From IMG/VR virus record IMGVR_UViG_3300021142_000055, positions 1 to 45,728 of that record: DNA of 45,728 nucleotides; one strand, given 5' to 3'. The stretch comes from a virus. The position numbers and the translations under genes are program-made. Below the pieces are notes generated by a model. That model had not been told where the DNA came from. It saw nothing but the letters and a program-made list of their open reading frames with translations, and searched no databases. The first letter of the stretch is position 1, and each line of letters opens with the position of its first letter. Of the stretch, positions 8,091 to 15,311 are shown in pieces.

Positions 8091-10070
8091 ATGCAATATA
8101 CAGATAAATTATCAAAAGGGTTTTTAACAGGTAAAGGTACCTTTATAACCAACCAATCGTCACCAGGACAAATTGGTGCAACAAGGTGGGATGTTGAAGA
8201 TCCTACATATCTTGGTTTTTATTGGCATATTATTCCTGAGACTGTAACTGACCCACTTAATTATGATTTGGATTATTTACCACAAGGATTATTTTTAGGA
8301 GCAAACAACAATAGTGTAGCAAATGCAAGTGTTGTTGGTGATCCAAATAATAAAAATTATGGTAAAGAACACCCAGATTCAGCCGTGAGCTATTTACAGA
8401 GAATTGGCGAATATTACAGAGCTGATATGATTAAGGAGTTTCGTTATGGTATGATAAAAATATTAGAAGAAAGCCCTTGGTCATTTGACAAAATCACAGG
8501 ATTAGGTGAGATGACTAAAATTAATCCTAAAGATAATTTTAGAGCAAAAGATAAAAAACTTATCTTTGAAGGTAATGACACAATGAACATGCGTCTTACT
8601 TATTTAATGGATTTATATCGCAAAGCTGCATTTGATGCAGAATATATGAGATGGATGTTGCCTGAAACTCAACGTTATTTCTCAATGAGAGTAGTTGTGG
8701 CTGAAATAAGAACGATGAACGATGGACATGGTGGCTTATTTGAGCCTGCCACATTTTTAGAATTTGTTTTTGATTATTGTGAATTTACAATTATTGAAGA
8801 CGGCCTTGATCATATACAAGATCTTAATAATTATCCTGGAGAATCTGCTAGAGTTAAAATAGGAATTAAAGTTGGGAGAATTAGAGAAAAAAACTCTTAT
8901 GGCTTATTAGGAGCAATATTGTTTGACACAATATATCCTTATTACAGAGATGCTAGTTTTTCTACATCAGCATTTACATCTATTACACAACCAGCAGGTA
9001 GAGGCGATAAAGTAACACAGGCTTTTTCAGCTATGCCTGCGTATAGATCGCCTGGAGGTAATGCAGACTTTACTTACGGAGATGATAAAAGAAGACAAAC
9101 AGAACAAGCTTTTCAGTCAGCAAATGGTGTAGTAAAAACAGGTGGTATGAATGGCATCTTAGGTGCCTTTTCAAATGCAGTATCTAGGGATGTTAAAAAT
9201 TTAGTTCAAACAGCTGTTAACGGAGCTGTTTTAGGCAATGTTTACGGCTTATCTATTGCTAATTTATCTGCTCAGATAAGTAGCATTGCACAGGATCCTT
9301 TGTCAGCAGCGCAAAGTACAATATCAAAGTACGGCACTTCATCATCTAGAGGTCCTTTAGAAAATGTTTTTGTAGATCAAGCAACGACAGCTGGATTACA
9401 AACTTTTGCTAGTCAGTTAGCATCAGCTCAAGCTGAATATTCATTAGCTATTAAAGCATCAAAAGCATCACAAGATATTTCAGGAAATCTGGGTAAAGAG
9501 TCTATAGGAAACGCAGCTAATATTATAGGAAATCCGGGTAAAGAGTCTTTAACATCAGCATTTATACCTAATTCTAATCCAGGTAAAGAGCAATTAGGAA
9601 ACGCTGCAAATCCTGAAGGTAACCCAGGTAAAGCTTTTAACAATCCTTTAGCTTCATCAGGATTAAATAATGCTTTAGATAAAATTTTATTAGGAGGTGC
9701 TACTTCATCATTAAGTGGCAATTTAGGCAAAGAATTATTATCGTCTGTGCCATCTTCAAGTATAGCTCCTGGAAATGTATCCTTAGATGGTGAAAAAACT
9801 AATATTCTTGGTAACCCTGGCAAAACAAACTTAATTGCGCCTAATGCAGAACAAGTTAATTTAGGTAAAGAGTATCTTGCTACTAATGGTGCTAATACTG
9901 AAGGACAACCTGGAAATGTTAAACTAACAGGTGAAAACTCAAATACAGATGGTAACCCAGGTTCTTTATCTCTAGATGGAGCTAATAGAACACAACAAAA
10001 ATTAGGTAAAGAACCATTAATTGCACCAAATATTGATAAAACTAATTTAGGAAATATTAACTTAAAATGA
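8091..10070 (+). CDS. Tube-like hub protein with NPGK-repeat C-terminus (659 aa)
   Basis: Residues 1-290 look like a tail-tube/tube-initiator domain: YLMDLYRKAAFDAEYMRWML, then ETQRYFSMRVVVAEIR and FDYCEFTI are typical of gp19/gp48/gp54-type proteins. Residues 300-460 are Ser/Ala/Gly-rich. From about residue 463 to the end there are imperfect repeats of 14-17 residues built on G-N-L/P-G-K-E-x-L, separated by Asn/Ala/Ser-rich spacers. I count about ten. The start is the ATG at 8091, 16 bases after the hub gene. The stop overlaps the spike start (ATGA at 10067-10070), so the two are translationally coupled, suggesting a matched ratio in the hub. The repeat tail is unusual for a tube protein. 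Confidence 0.65.
   Translation: MQYTDKLSKGFLTGKGTFITNQSSPGQIGATRWDVEDPTYLGFYWHIIPETVTDPLNYDLDYLPQGLFLGANNNSVANASVVGDPNNKNYGKEHPDSAVSYLQRIGEYYRADMIKEFRYGMIKILEESPWSFDKITGLGEMTKINPKDNFRAKDKKLIFEGNDTMNMRLTYLMDLYRKAAFDAEYMRWMLPETQRYFSMRVVVAEIRTMNDGHGGLFEPATFLEFVFDYCEFTIIEDGLDHIQDLNNYPGESARVKIGIKVGRIREKNSYGLLGAILFDTIYPYYRDASFSTSAFTSITQPAGRGDKVTQAFSAMPAYRSPGGNADFTYGDDKRRQTEQAFQSANGVVKTGGMNGILGAFSNAVSRDVKNLVQTAVNGAVLGNVYGLSIANLSAQISSIAQDPLSAAQSTISKYGTSSSRGPLENVFVDQATTAGLQTFASQLASAQAEYSLAIKASKASQDISGNLGKESIGNAANIIGNPGKESLTSAFIPNSNPGKEQLGNAANPEGNPGKAFNNPLASSGLNNALDKILLGGATSSLSGNLGKELLSSVPSSSIAPGNVSLDGEKTNILGNPGKTNLIAPNAEQVNLGKEYLATNGANTEGQPGNVKLTGENSNTDGNPGSLSLDGANRTQQKLGKEPLIAPNIDKTNLGNINLK
9478..10065 (+). 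repeat. Coding repeat array: about ten GN(L/P)GK units
   Basis: Within the 659-residue protein, units such as GNLGKESIGNAANIIGNPGK recur from 9478 to the end of the gene. Core residues Gly, Asn, Leu/Pro, Gly, Lys and often Glu-x-Leu are kept, while spacers vary from 9 to about 20 residues. At the DNA level GGTAAAGAG/A and AA(C/T)CC(A/T/G)GG(T/C)AAA words recur but are diverged, indicating old repeats under protein-level selection rather than recent duplication. Confidence 0.75.
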
Positions 10071-10780
10071 AAGGATTAAATTTAGACATATTAAAAGGAT
10101 CTTATTTAGTAGGAACGATAGTTGATAATAATGATCCTGACAAAGAAGGACGAGCAAGAGTTCGAGTATTTGGACTTTATGATGATATACCTGATGATAA
10201 ATTACCTTGGTTTCACCCAGTAGGAAAAACTATGTTTGCTGGAGGCGCTGACGGTTTTGCTAATATTTCTATTCCGAAAATTAACACAATTGTACAAGTA
10301 CATTTTTCTGAAGGTAATTTATACTCAGGAGAATACTCGTCAATACAAAATTTTAGTGAAGACGTTAAAAATGAAATATCTGACACATACTTAAATTCGC
10401 ATGTACTTGCTTATGATGCTGATGAACAATTAAAATTACTTTACACACCAGGTAAAGGACTAATAATTTATTTAAAAAGTTCGGAAATAAATATTGCAGC
10501 TGATTCAAGTATAACAATATTACACAAAGATTCAAAGAGTTTAATATCTTTAGTAGGTGATACGATAACAATTGCGTCCGATAATACTGTAAACATTACA
10601 TCTGAAAATTGTAATGTTGATTCTCCTAATATTACTTTAGGTAAAGGAGCAACTGAATCTTTAATATTAGGAGATACATTTAAGGAATTGTTTGATCTTC
10701 ATACTCATCCAGGTCCTAATACTCCACCAACATTGCCTTTACCTACAGGTGTTTTAAGTAAAAATACTAAAACTAAATAA
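10067..10780 (+). CDS. Baseplate central spike, gp5/gpV-like without lysozyme (237 aa)
   Basis: The membrane-piercing tip of the tail. Residues 10-95 form an OB-fold: GTIVDNNDPDKEGRARVRV is the usual first strand pair, followed by PWFHPVG and a VQVHF strand. Residues 125-200 are short repeated beta strands with alternating hydrophobics, as in the trimeric beta-helix needle. His212-Thr213-His214 near the C-terminus matches the His-x-His pattern that coordinates metal at the tip of P2 gpV-type spikes, here followed by 23 further residues. There is no lysozyme domain, unlike T4 gp5 (575 aa). The gene overlaps the tube-like gene by 4 bases. Confidence 0.85.
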   Translation: MKGLNLDILKGSYLVGTIVDNNDPDKEGRARVRVFGLYDDIPDDKLPWFHPVGKTMFAGGADGFANISIPKINTIVQVHFSEGNLYSGEYSSIQNFSEDVKNEISDTYLNSHVLAYDADEQLKLLYTPGKGLIIYLKSSEINIAADSSITILHKDSKSLISLVGDTITIASDNTVNITSENCNVDSPNITLGKGATESLILGDTFKELFDLHTHPGPNTPPTLPLPTGVLSKNTKTK

Positions 10781-10781
10781 T

Positions 10782-11372
10782 ATGTCATTAGAACGTCAAA
10801 AACAAATACTAGGCACAGCAGGTGATTTAGGTAAAGCTTTACCTTTTTTAGAAGCAATTGCTATTATTGAAAATATTGCTAAAGAATCGCCTGAAATAAA
10901 AAAACAATATGATATTATCAAAAAAGAGAGTAAAGAAAGACGTGAAAGAGGTGATGATGAGAAGCAAATAAAAGATGATGAGGATAAAAAAACCAAAGAG
11001 GTTCTTGATAACTTTAAAAAAGGGCTTAACGATTTTGTCGAACAACAGATTAATATCATAAAACATCAATATAGAGTTGTTAGCGATGGAATTAATCAAA
11101 TTCCTATAGATGTAAGAACAACAATTGCTAATATTATTGTGCCACCTGCTGTAACTGCGCCTCCTGGAGCAGCTAATCCACTTTATGCATTAAATGTAGC
11201 GTTAACTACAAAACATGCTCTGCAATCAACTTTATTAATTATTGTAGTAGCGTTCACAGCAGTAATAGAAGCTGCTAATGCGATTAAATATGCACTTCCT
11301 GATTTTGTCCTTGATACATATCAAGTAATAAAGGATACGTTTGTAATAATATCTGCTATTCCTGAACCTTAA
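10782..11372 (+). CDS. Hub-cluster protein with charged helix and hydrophobic segment (196 aa)
   Basis: Unrecognised protein, one base after the spike stop codon. Residues 34-80 are a long, strongly charged helix likely to form a coiled coil (KKESKERRERGDDEKQIK). Residues 110-135 are Pro/Ala-rich. Residues 147-167 are a hydrophobic stretch (ALQSTLLIIVVAFTAVIEAA) that could insert in a membrane or pack in a helical bundle. The architecture would suit a small internal tail or tip component that meets the membrane, but this is inference from composition and position only. Confidence 0.65.
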   Translation: MSLERQKQILGTAGDLGKALPFLEAIAIIENIAKESPEIKKQYDIIKKESKERRERGDDEKQIKDDEDKKTKEVLDNFKKGLNDFVEQQINIIKHQYRVVSDGINQIPIDVRTTIANIIVPPAVTAPPGAANPLYALNVALTTKHALQSTLLIIVVAFTAVIEAANAIKYALPDFVLDTYQVIKDTFVIISAIPEP

Positions 11373-11415
11373 CAGTTTTTTTAAAAAGATATATACCATA
11401 TCAAAAAATAAAAAT

Positions 11416-12618
11416 ATGAACATTCAAAAAACAACAACATTAGAAGAATCTTCTTGGGATGTAATTATGACCCAAGATAGAAAAACAGCAAACCCAGAAA
11501 TTTTAAAGAAATATGGCGTTAAAGTTTTTAACAATGAGCCATACGCTTTAGATTTTTATGAAAAAGTTTTCTTAGGCGCAGATCCTGAAAGCAAAGAACC
11601 TAAAATAGGAGAAACTAGGAAAATTATAAACATTACTGCTGTAAATGAGAGAGAAATATTAGTAACTTTAAGTGGTCTTATTGACGCAGTCATTGATGTG
11701 AGAAGTGAAAAGCATTTTTGTTCTTTATTAAACATATCACCAGCTGAACTAATTGAATGGCTAAAACTTGATGAAAATAAAGAAGCATTTGTTGCTAGCG
11801 GATATACTGTTGTTGTTGAAATGATTAAACCTTATGTTAAAACATCGTTATCAAAAGGACATTCATTAAAAACAAAAGCTGAGTTTTTCAATGAAATACG
11901 TAAACCATCAGCTGCTTATTACGGTAAAATAAAAGAAAAGAATGGCGGTGGATTTATTATAAATGTACAAGGTGTTGATGGATTCTTACCTGGATCATTG
12001 GCTGCTACAAACATTGTACGCGATTTTGATTCTATGATAGGAAAGGAAATTCCTGTTATGGTTGAAGACTATTTAAAAGAAAGTGATACATTTGTTTTTT
12101 CTTATAAAAAATATATTAACACTGTTCTTAACTCAAAAATTAGTGATCTTGATTTGGACCAAAAATACATAGGTACAATAACAGGTTCAGCTAAGTATGG
12201 ATTGTTTATTGAGTTTAACGATATATTCACAGGACTTATACATACAAGTAAAATGACTCCTGCTACATATTCAAAATTTAATAAAGGATCATTTAAAGCA
12301 GGTGATACAATTGAGTTTTGGATTAAAGAAATTACAGAAGATAAAAAATTAATCTTAACTGATGAAGATCCTTCAATTAGAAGAGGTCAACTTGAAGAAT
12401 TTAAAAATGAAAATTTAGGAAAAACTAAAGAAGCTGAAGTTGTATCAGTTCAGTCTTTTGGGGTTCTTTTTAAATTACAAAAAGATATCGTTGGTTTAAT
12501 TTCTCAAAAAGAAATTAAGTCAAAGAAAAAGAACTTTGCAGTTGGTGACAAAGCAATGGTCACAATTGACAGAGTTTATAATGATAAAATTTTCCTTTCG
12601 TTACCAAATGAAGATTAA
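11416..12618 (+). CDS. Ribosomal protein S1-like, multiple S1 domains (400 aa)
   Basis: The protein is built of S1/OB RNA-binding domains at about residues 163-234 (AYYGKIKEKNGGGFIINVQG, then VDGFLPGS), 246-318 (KYIGTITGSAKYGLFIEFN, then GLIHTSKM) and 334-398 (EAEVVSVQSFGVLFKL, then VGLISQKEI), with a degenerate one at 65-147. In bacteria S1 brings mRNA to the 30S subunit. Bacterial S1 usually has four to six domains and about 350-600 residues. Its presence among tail genes is unusual. A 43-base gap precedes it, containing an AT-rich GATATATACC element, so it may have its own promoter. The last 11 bases overlap the amidoligase-like gene. Possible roles are redirecting translation to phage mRNA or acting as an RNA chaperone. 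Confidence 0.85.
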   Translation: MNIQKTTTLEESSWDVIMTQDRKTANPEILKKYGVKVFNNEPYALDFYEKVFLGADPESKEPKIGETRKIINITAVNEREILVTLSGLIDAVIDVRSEKHFCSLLNISPAELIEWLKLDENKEAFVASGYTVVVEMIKPYVKTSLSKGHSLKTKAEFFNEIRKPSAAYYGKIKEKNGGGFIINVQGVDGFLPGSLAATNIVRDFDSMIGKEIPVMVEDYLKESDTFVFSYKKYINTVLNSKISDLDLDQKYIGTITGSAKYGLFIEFNDIFTGLIHTSKMTPATYSKFNKGSFKAGDTIEFWIKEITEDKKLILTDEDPSIRRGQLEEFKNENLGKTKEAEVVSVQSFGVLFKLQKDIVGLISQKEIKSKKKNFAVGDKAMVTIDRVYNDKIFLSLPNED

Positions 12619-14020
12619 AAAGAATTACTCAAAAACTGAAGTTTTAGACGGTGTAAGAATCGGTTTTGAATTTGAAATGTATTCATCGCTTGATGTTTTT
12701 GAAACAGCAAAACAATTGGCTAAATATACTAAGAAAAGAGTTGTAGTTCCACTATCTCTTAGTGATATTAATAACCCAAAACCTTTATATCATTCACCAG
12801 TTGCACCAACAGCTGATATTTTTAAACTTGAACCTGATTATTCAGGAGGTAAAAATATGTGTGAGCTTGTAACTGGTCCTATGAAATATAGCGATGCCAG
12901 AAACATCTTAATTAAAGTTTTTGAGTGGATTCAATCAAATGGTTATACAAATGAAAGATGTTCTATTCACGTAAACATGAGTATTGATGGTGATGTTATA
13001 CCTACTCTTTCAACAATAGAAAATATTAACATACCTAAATTTATACTTTCTTTTGACGAAGGAAAAATCTTTGATAAATTCCCATCAAGAAAAGATAGTG
13101 TTTATGCTAGAAGTATAAAACAAATTAGGCCAAACCGAGTACTTTTTTATTCTCCTACTTTAGAAGATTTTAGTAGATCTACTTTAACACTTCCTTCTGA
13201 TGAAAAATATTACGGAGTTAATTTTTTGAAAGCTGAAAAAGGTTATCTTGAATACAGATACTTAGGCGGAAAAGATTATGAAAAGAAAAGTAAAACAATT
13301 CTTGATATCATTGAGTATATAGCTATTCATTTATATGATACTTTAAACTTTACAGGATTTACTGAAAAGGAAAGATCTGACTTTAAAAAGATGACAGATA
13401 TTGATAAGAAAATATATGAAGGATTTGCTAGATATGCAGATTTTAAAAAGAAGTTTCCTGATATTAAAGTATCTATTGATATGGTTGATGATCCACAAGT
13501 ACTTGAAGGAGTTTGGGTAAATTTACGAGATAAACTTTTTGATTTAATTATAACAGGTAAAATGTCAAAAGGAGAATTTAATTATGATACTGAATTAGGA
13601 AGATATCAATTAAAAAAGACAAAAGTTGTTAATTGTAAACTTTCTGATTTTGAATTTATTGAATGTGATATTGAAGGTATCATAACAAGATCTTGGTTTT
13701 ATGAATGTAACTTGAAAAATAGTCGTATTACTGAAAGTGAGTTTTTAAAATCAAACACAATAGATTTTTCAAAAATTGCTGAATGCGAATTACATGTAGG
13801 TAATATCTGTAATGACTGTTATATTGAAAATAAAAAACTTGCAATTAACTGTGAAGTTAATCGTGGGGTTATTCGTAATGGTGAAATTGGTAAATTAGCA
13901 AAATTATCAAAAGATACATTAGTTGTTGAAGGCCAGCCTGCTGAAGCTGGTAATGCTGGAAGCAGTTCTTTTAGTGATCCTAATCAAGACAAAAACAACA
14001 AGAAAAGAAAAAAAGAATAG
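12608..14020 (+). CDS. Amidoligase-like enzyme fused to pentapeptide-like beta-helix (470 aa)
   Basis: I choose the ATG at 12608 (MKIKKNYSKTEV); upstream in-frame codons lie inside the S1-like gene. Residues 14-225 have the glutamine-synthetase-like amidoligase pattern (COOH-NH2 ligase superfamily): GFEFEM at 19-24, ELVTGPM at 86-92, SIHVNMS at 119-125 and LEYRYLGGKD at 214-223. Such enzymes use ATP to form amide bonds. Residues 336-440 show repeated short units with hydrophobic or Cys positions every five residues (CKLSDFEFIECDIEG; WFYECNLKNSRI), suggesting a pentapeptide-type right-handed beta-helix. The tail 455-470 is Lys-rich. It is followed by a very acidic small protein and, 1.3 kb on, an amidotransferase-like gene, the usual kind of partner. 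The substrate is unknown. Confidence 0.7.
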   Translation: MKIKKNYSKTEVLDGVRIGFEFEMYSSLDVFETAKQLAKYTKKRVVVPLSLSDINNPKPLYHSPVAPTADIFKLEPDYSGGKNMCELVTGPMKYSDARNILIKVFEWIQSNGYTNERCSIHVNMSIDGDVIPTLSTIENINIPKFILSFDEGKIFDKFPSRKDSVYARSIKQIRPNRVLFYSPTLEDFSRSTLTLPSDEKYYGVNFLKAEKGYLEYRYLGGKDYEKKSKTILDIIEYIAIHLYDTLNFTGFTEKERSDFKKMTDIDKKIYEGFARYADFKKKFPDIKVSIDMVDDPQVLEGVWVNLRDKLFDLIITGKMSKGEFNYDTELGRYQLKKTKVVNCKLSDFEFIECDIEGIITRSWFYECNLKNSRITESEFLKSNTIDFSKIAECELHVGNICNDCYIENKKLAINCEVNRGVIRNGEIGKLAKLSKDTLVVEGQPAEAGNAGSSSFSDPNQDKNNKKRKKE

Positions 14021-14023
14021 GCT

Positions 14024-14395
14024 ATGAGATACATTAAAAAGTTTGAGGATTATGTTGCTTCTTTTAAAAGCAACAAGATTAATCATAACGATGAAGATAC
14101 AAAAGATGATAAAATTGCTGAAGTATCAACAAATGATAAAGGTTTTGTAATTGAATGCGATGGTGATACAATTGCTATTGAAAGTGGGTTAGATGAAGGT
14201 AATGAAGAAGTTCCTGCTGAAGAAATCACTAAAGCACTAGAAAAACTTAATGTTAAAAAAGTTTCTTTTGAAAATGAAGATGGTGAGAAAGAAACTCATG
14301 AAGTAAATGAATTTCTTAAGCACTTAAACCCACTTAGATGGAAATTATCAAAACGTCATAGATCTATATATGGTCATGTTAAAAGTGATGAATAA
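14024..14395 (+). CDS. Very acidic small protein with leader-like N-terminus (123 aa)
   Basis: A 123-residue protein beginning MRYIKKFEDYVASF, the same leader seen at 15312 and in the minus-strand gene at 3356-3589. About a quarter of residues are Asp or Glu, concentrated between 20 and 95. The C-terminal 25 residues switch to basic (RWKLSKRHRSIYGHVK). No family recognised. It begins 3 bases after the amidoligase-like gene. It could be a packaged internal protein, a DNA mimic or the substrate of the neighbouring amidoligase. None of these is shown by the sequence. Confidence 0.65.
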   Translation: MRYIKKFEDYVASFKSNKINHNDEDTKDDKIAEVSTNDKGFVIECDGDTIAIESGLDEGNEEVPAEEITKALEKLNVKKVSFENEDGEKETHEVNEFLKHLNPLRWKLSKRHRSIYGHVKSDE

Positions 14396-14429
14396 TCATT
14401 TTGAAAACTTTTAAAATAATTTAAGCAAA

Positions 14430-15215
14430 ATGACTAGAGATGAATTAATAGAATTAATAAATTCTGAGATAACAGGAAGCGGGTCATTACCATATTCAGT
14501 ACCTCCTCGTGAGTCTGAACGTATTATTAATCAAGCTCTTAATTGGTTTTATATTAATTATGGGCCTGCTGTTGAAACACAATATTATGTAATTGAAAAA
14601 TCTTGGTTTACCGACCCTGAGTTTAAAAAAACACGAAGTATTCTATTACCTGATTGTGTTATGTCTGTTACTGAATGTAAAGAAATAAGCGGAGCAGGTA
14701 GGTTAGGTTCAATTGACCGCGATTTTTCTGATAACAGACTTCTTGCTGCTGAAATTTATCTTGCGCCTTTTGCTTCAGATGATTTAGTTTTGAGAACTGC
14801 TCAATATTCTTATTGGGATTTAACTGCAGCATTCATTCTTGATAAAGTTAGATTTGATTTTAATAGAAATACACACAGACTAAAAATAACAGGTCGTGAT
14901 CCTAAAAAGGATGTTTTTATTGATACTCTTGTTAAAATTGAAGAAACAAAATTATATGATGATTGGTTTTTTCAGAGATGGGTTACAGCTCAAACAAAAA
15001 TATCATTAGCAAATATTATAGGATTCTTTCAATTTAATCTTCCTGGAGGAATTGAAGTTAATGGAGATAACTTAAGAGAATCAGGTAAAGAAGAATTGGA
15101 ACAAATAAAACAGAGAATTGATGACGAAAATGCACCTGATTGGTTTTTCGTTTTCCACTCTTTTATAACGCCTATCATTTGTATAGGAAGTTTATTAAGT
15201 AATTTTACAATCTAG
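14430..15215 (+). CDS. Virion-type protein, possibly neck/tail completion (261 aa)
   Basis: Residues 1-45 (MTRDELIELINSEITGSGSL, then PRESERIINQALNWFYINYG) form amphipathic helices, and residues 60-215 are mixed alpha/beta. The opening resembles helical connector or neck proteins of large myoviruses, but I cannot assign it to T4 gp13, gp14 or gp15. After PDWFFVFH (residues 235-242) there is a short hydrophobic tail (SFITPIICIGSLLSNF) that looks like an extension. It ends with TAG at 15213-15215. The 96-base gap after it is A/T-rich and holds only a negligible 20-codon frame. Confidence 0.55.
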   Translation: MTRDELIELINSEITGSGSLPYSVPPRESERIINQALNWFYINYGPAVETQYYVIEKSWFTDPEFKKTRSILLPDCVMSVTECKEISGAGRLGSIDRDFSDNRLLAAEIYLAPFASDDLVLRTAQYSYWDLTAAFILDKVRFDFNRNTHRLKITGRDPKKDVFIDTLVKIEETKLYDDWFFQRWVTAQTKISLANIIGFFQFNLPGGIEVNGDNLRESGKEELEQIKQRIDDENAPDWFFVFHSFITPIICIGSLLSNFTI

Positions 15216-15311
15216 AGTATTTTCATAATGAATTTAAAAAAACAGCCAGTGCTAAATAAAAATATTTCATATGAGCTTATTGTTTATTAAAATATTTAAA
15301 AATAAAAAAGT

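Noticed and set aside
9428-9823. 131-codon minus-strand open frame
   Set aside because: It lies opposite the NPGK repeat array; its Pro/Gly-rich sequence is the antisense reflection of those repeats, and no leader or operon context supports it.
10796-11099. Two minus-strand frames opposite the 196-aa gene
   Set aside because: Antisense to a charged coiled-coil gene; their Ser/Leu/Phe-rich sequences are what the complement of Lys/Glu codons gives.
11373-11415. Intrinsic terminator after the 196-aa gene
   Set aside because: There is a run of Ts but no convincing stem before it.
15228-15290. 20-codon plus-strand frame (MNLKKQPVLN...) in the gap before the amidotransferase-like gene
   Set aside because: Too short and without conserved features or coupling; an expected chance frame in AT-rich sequence.
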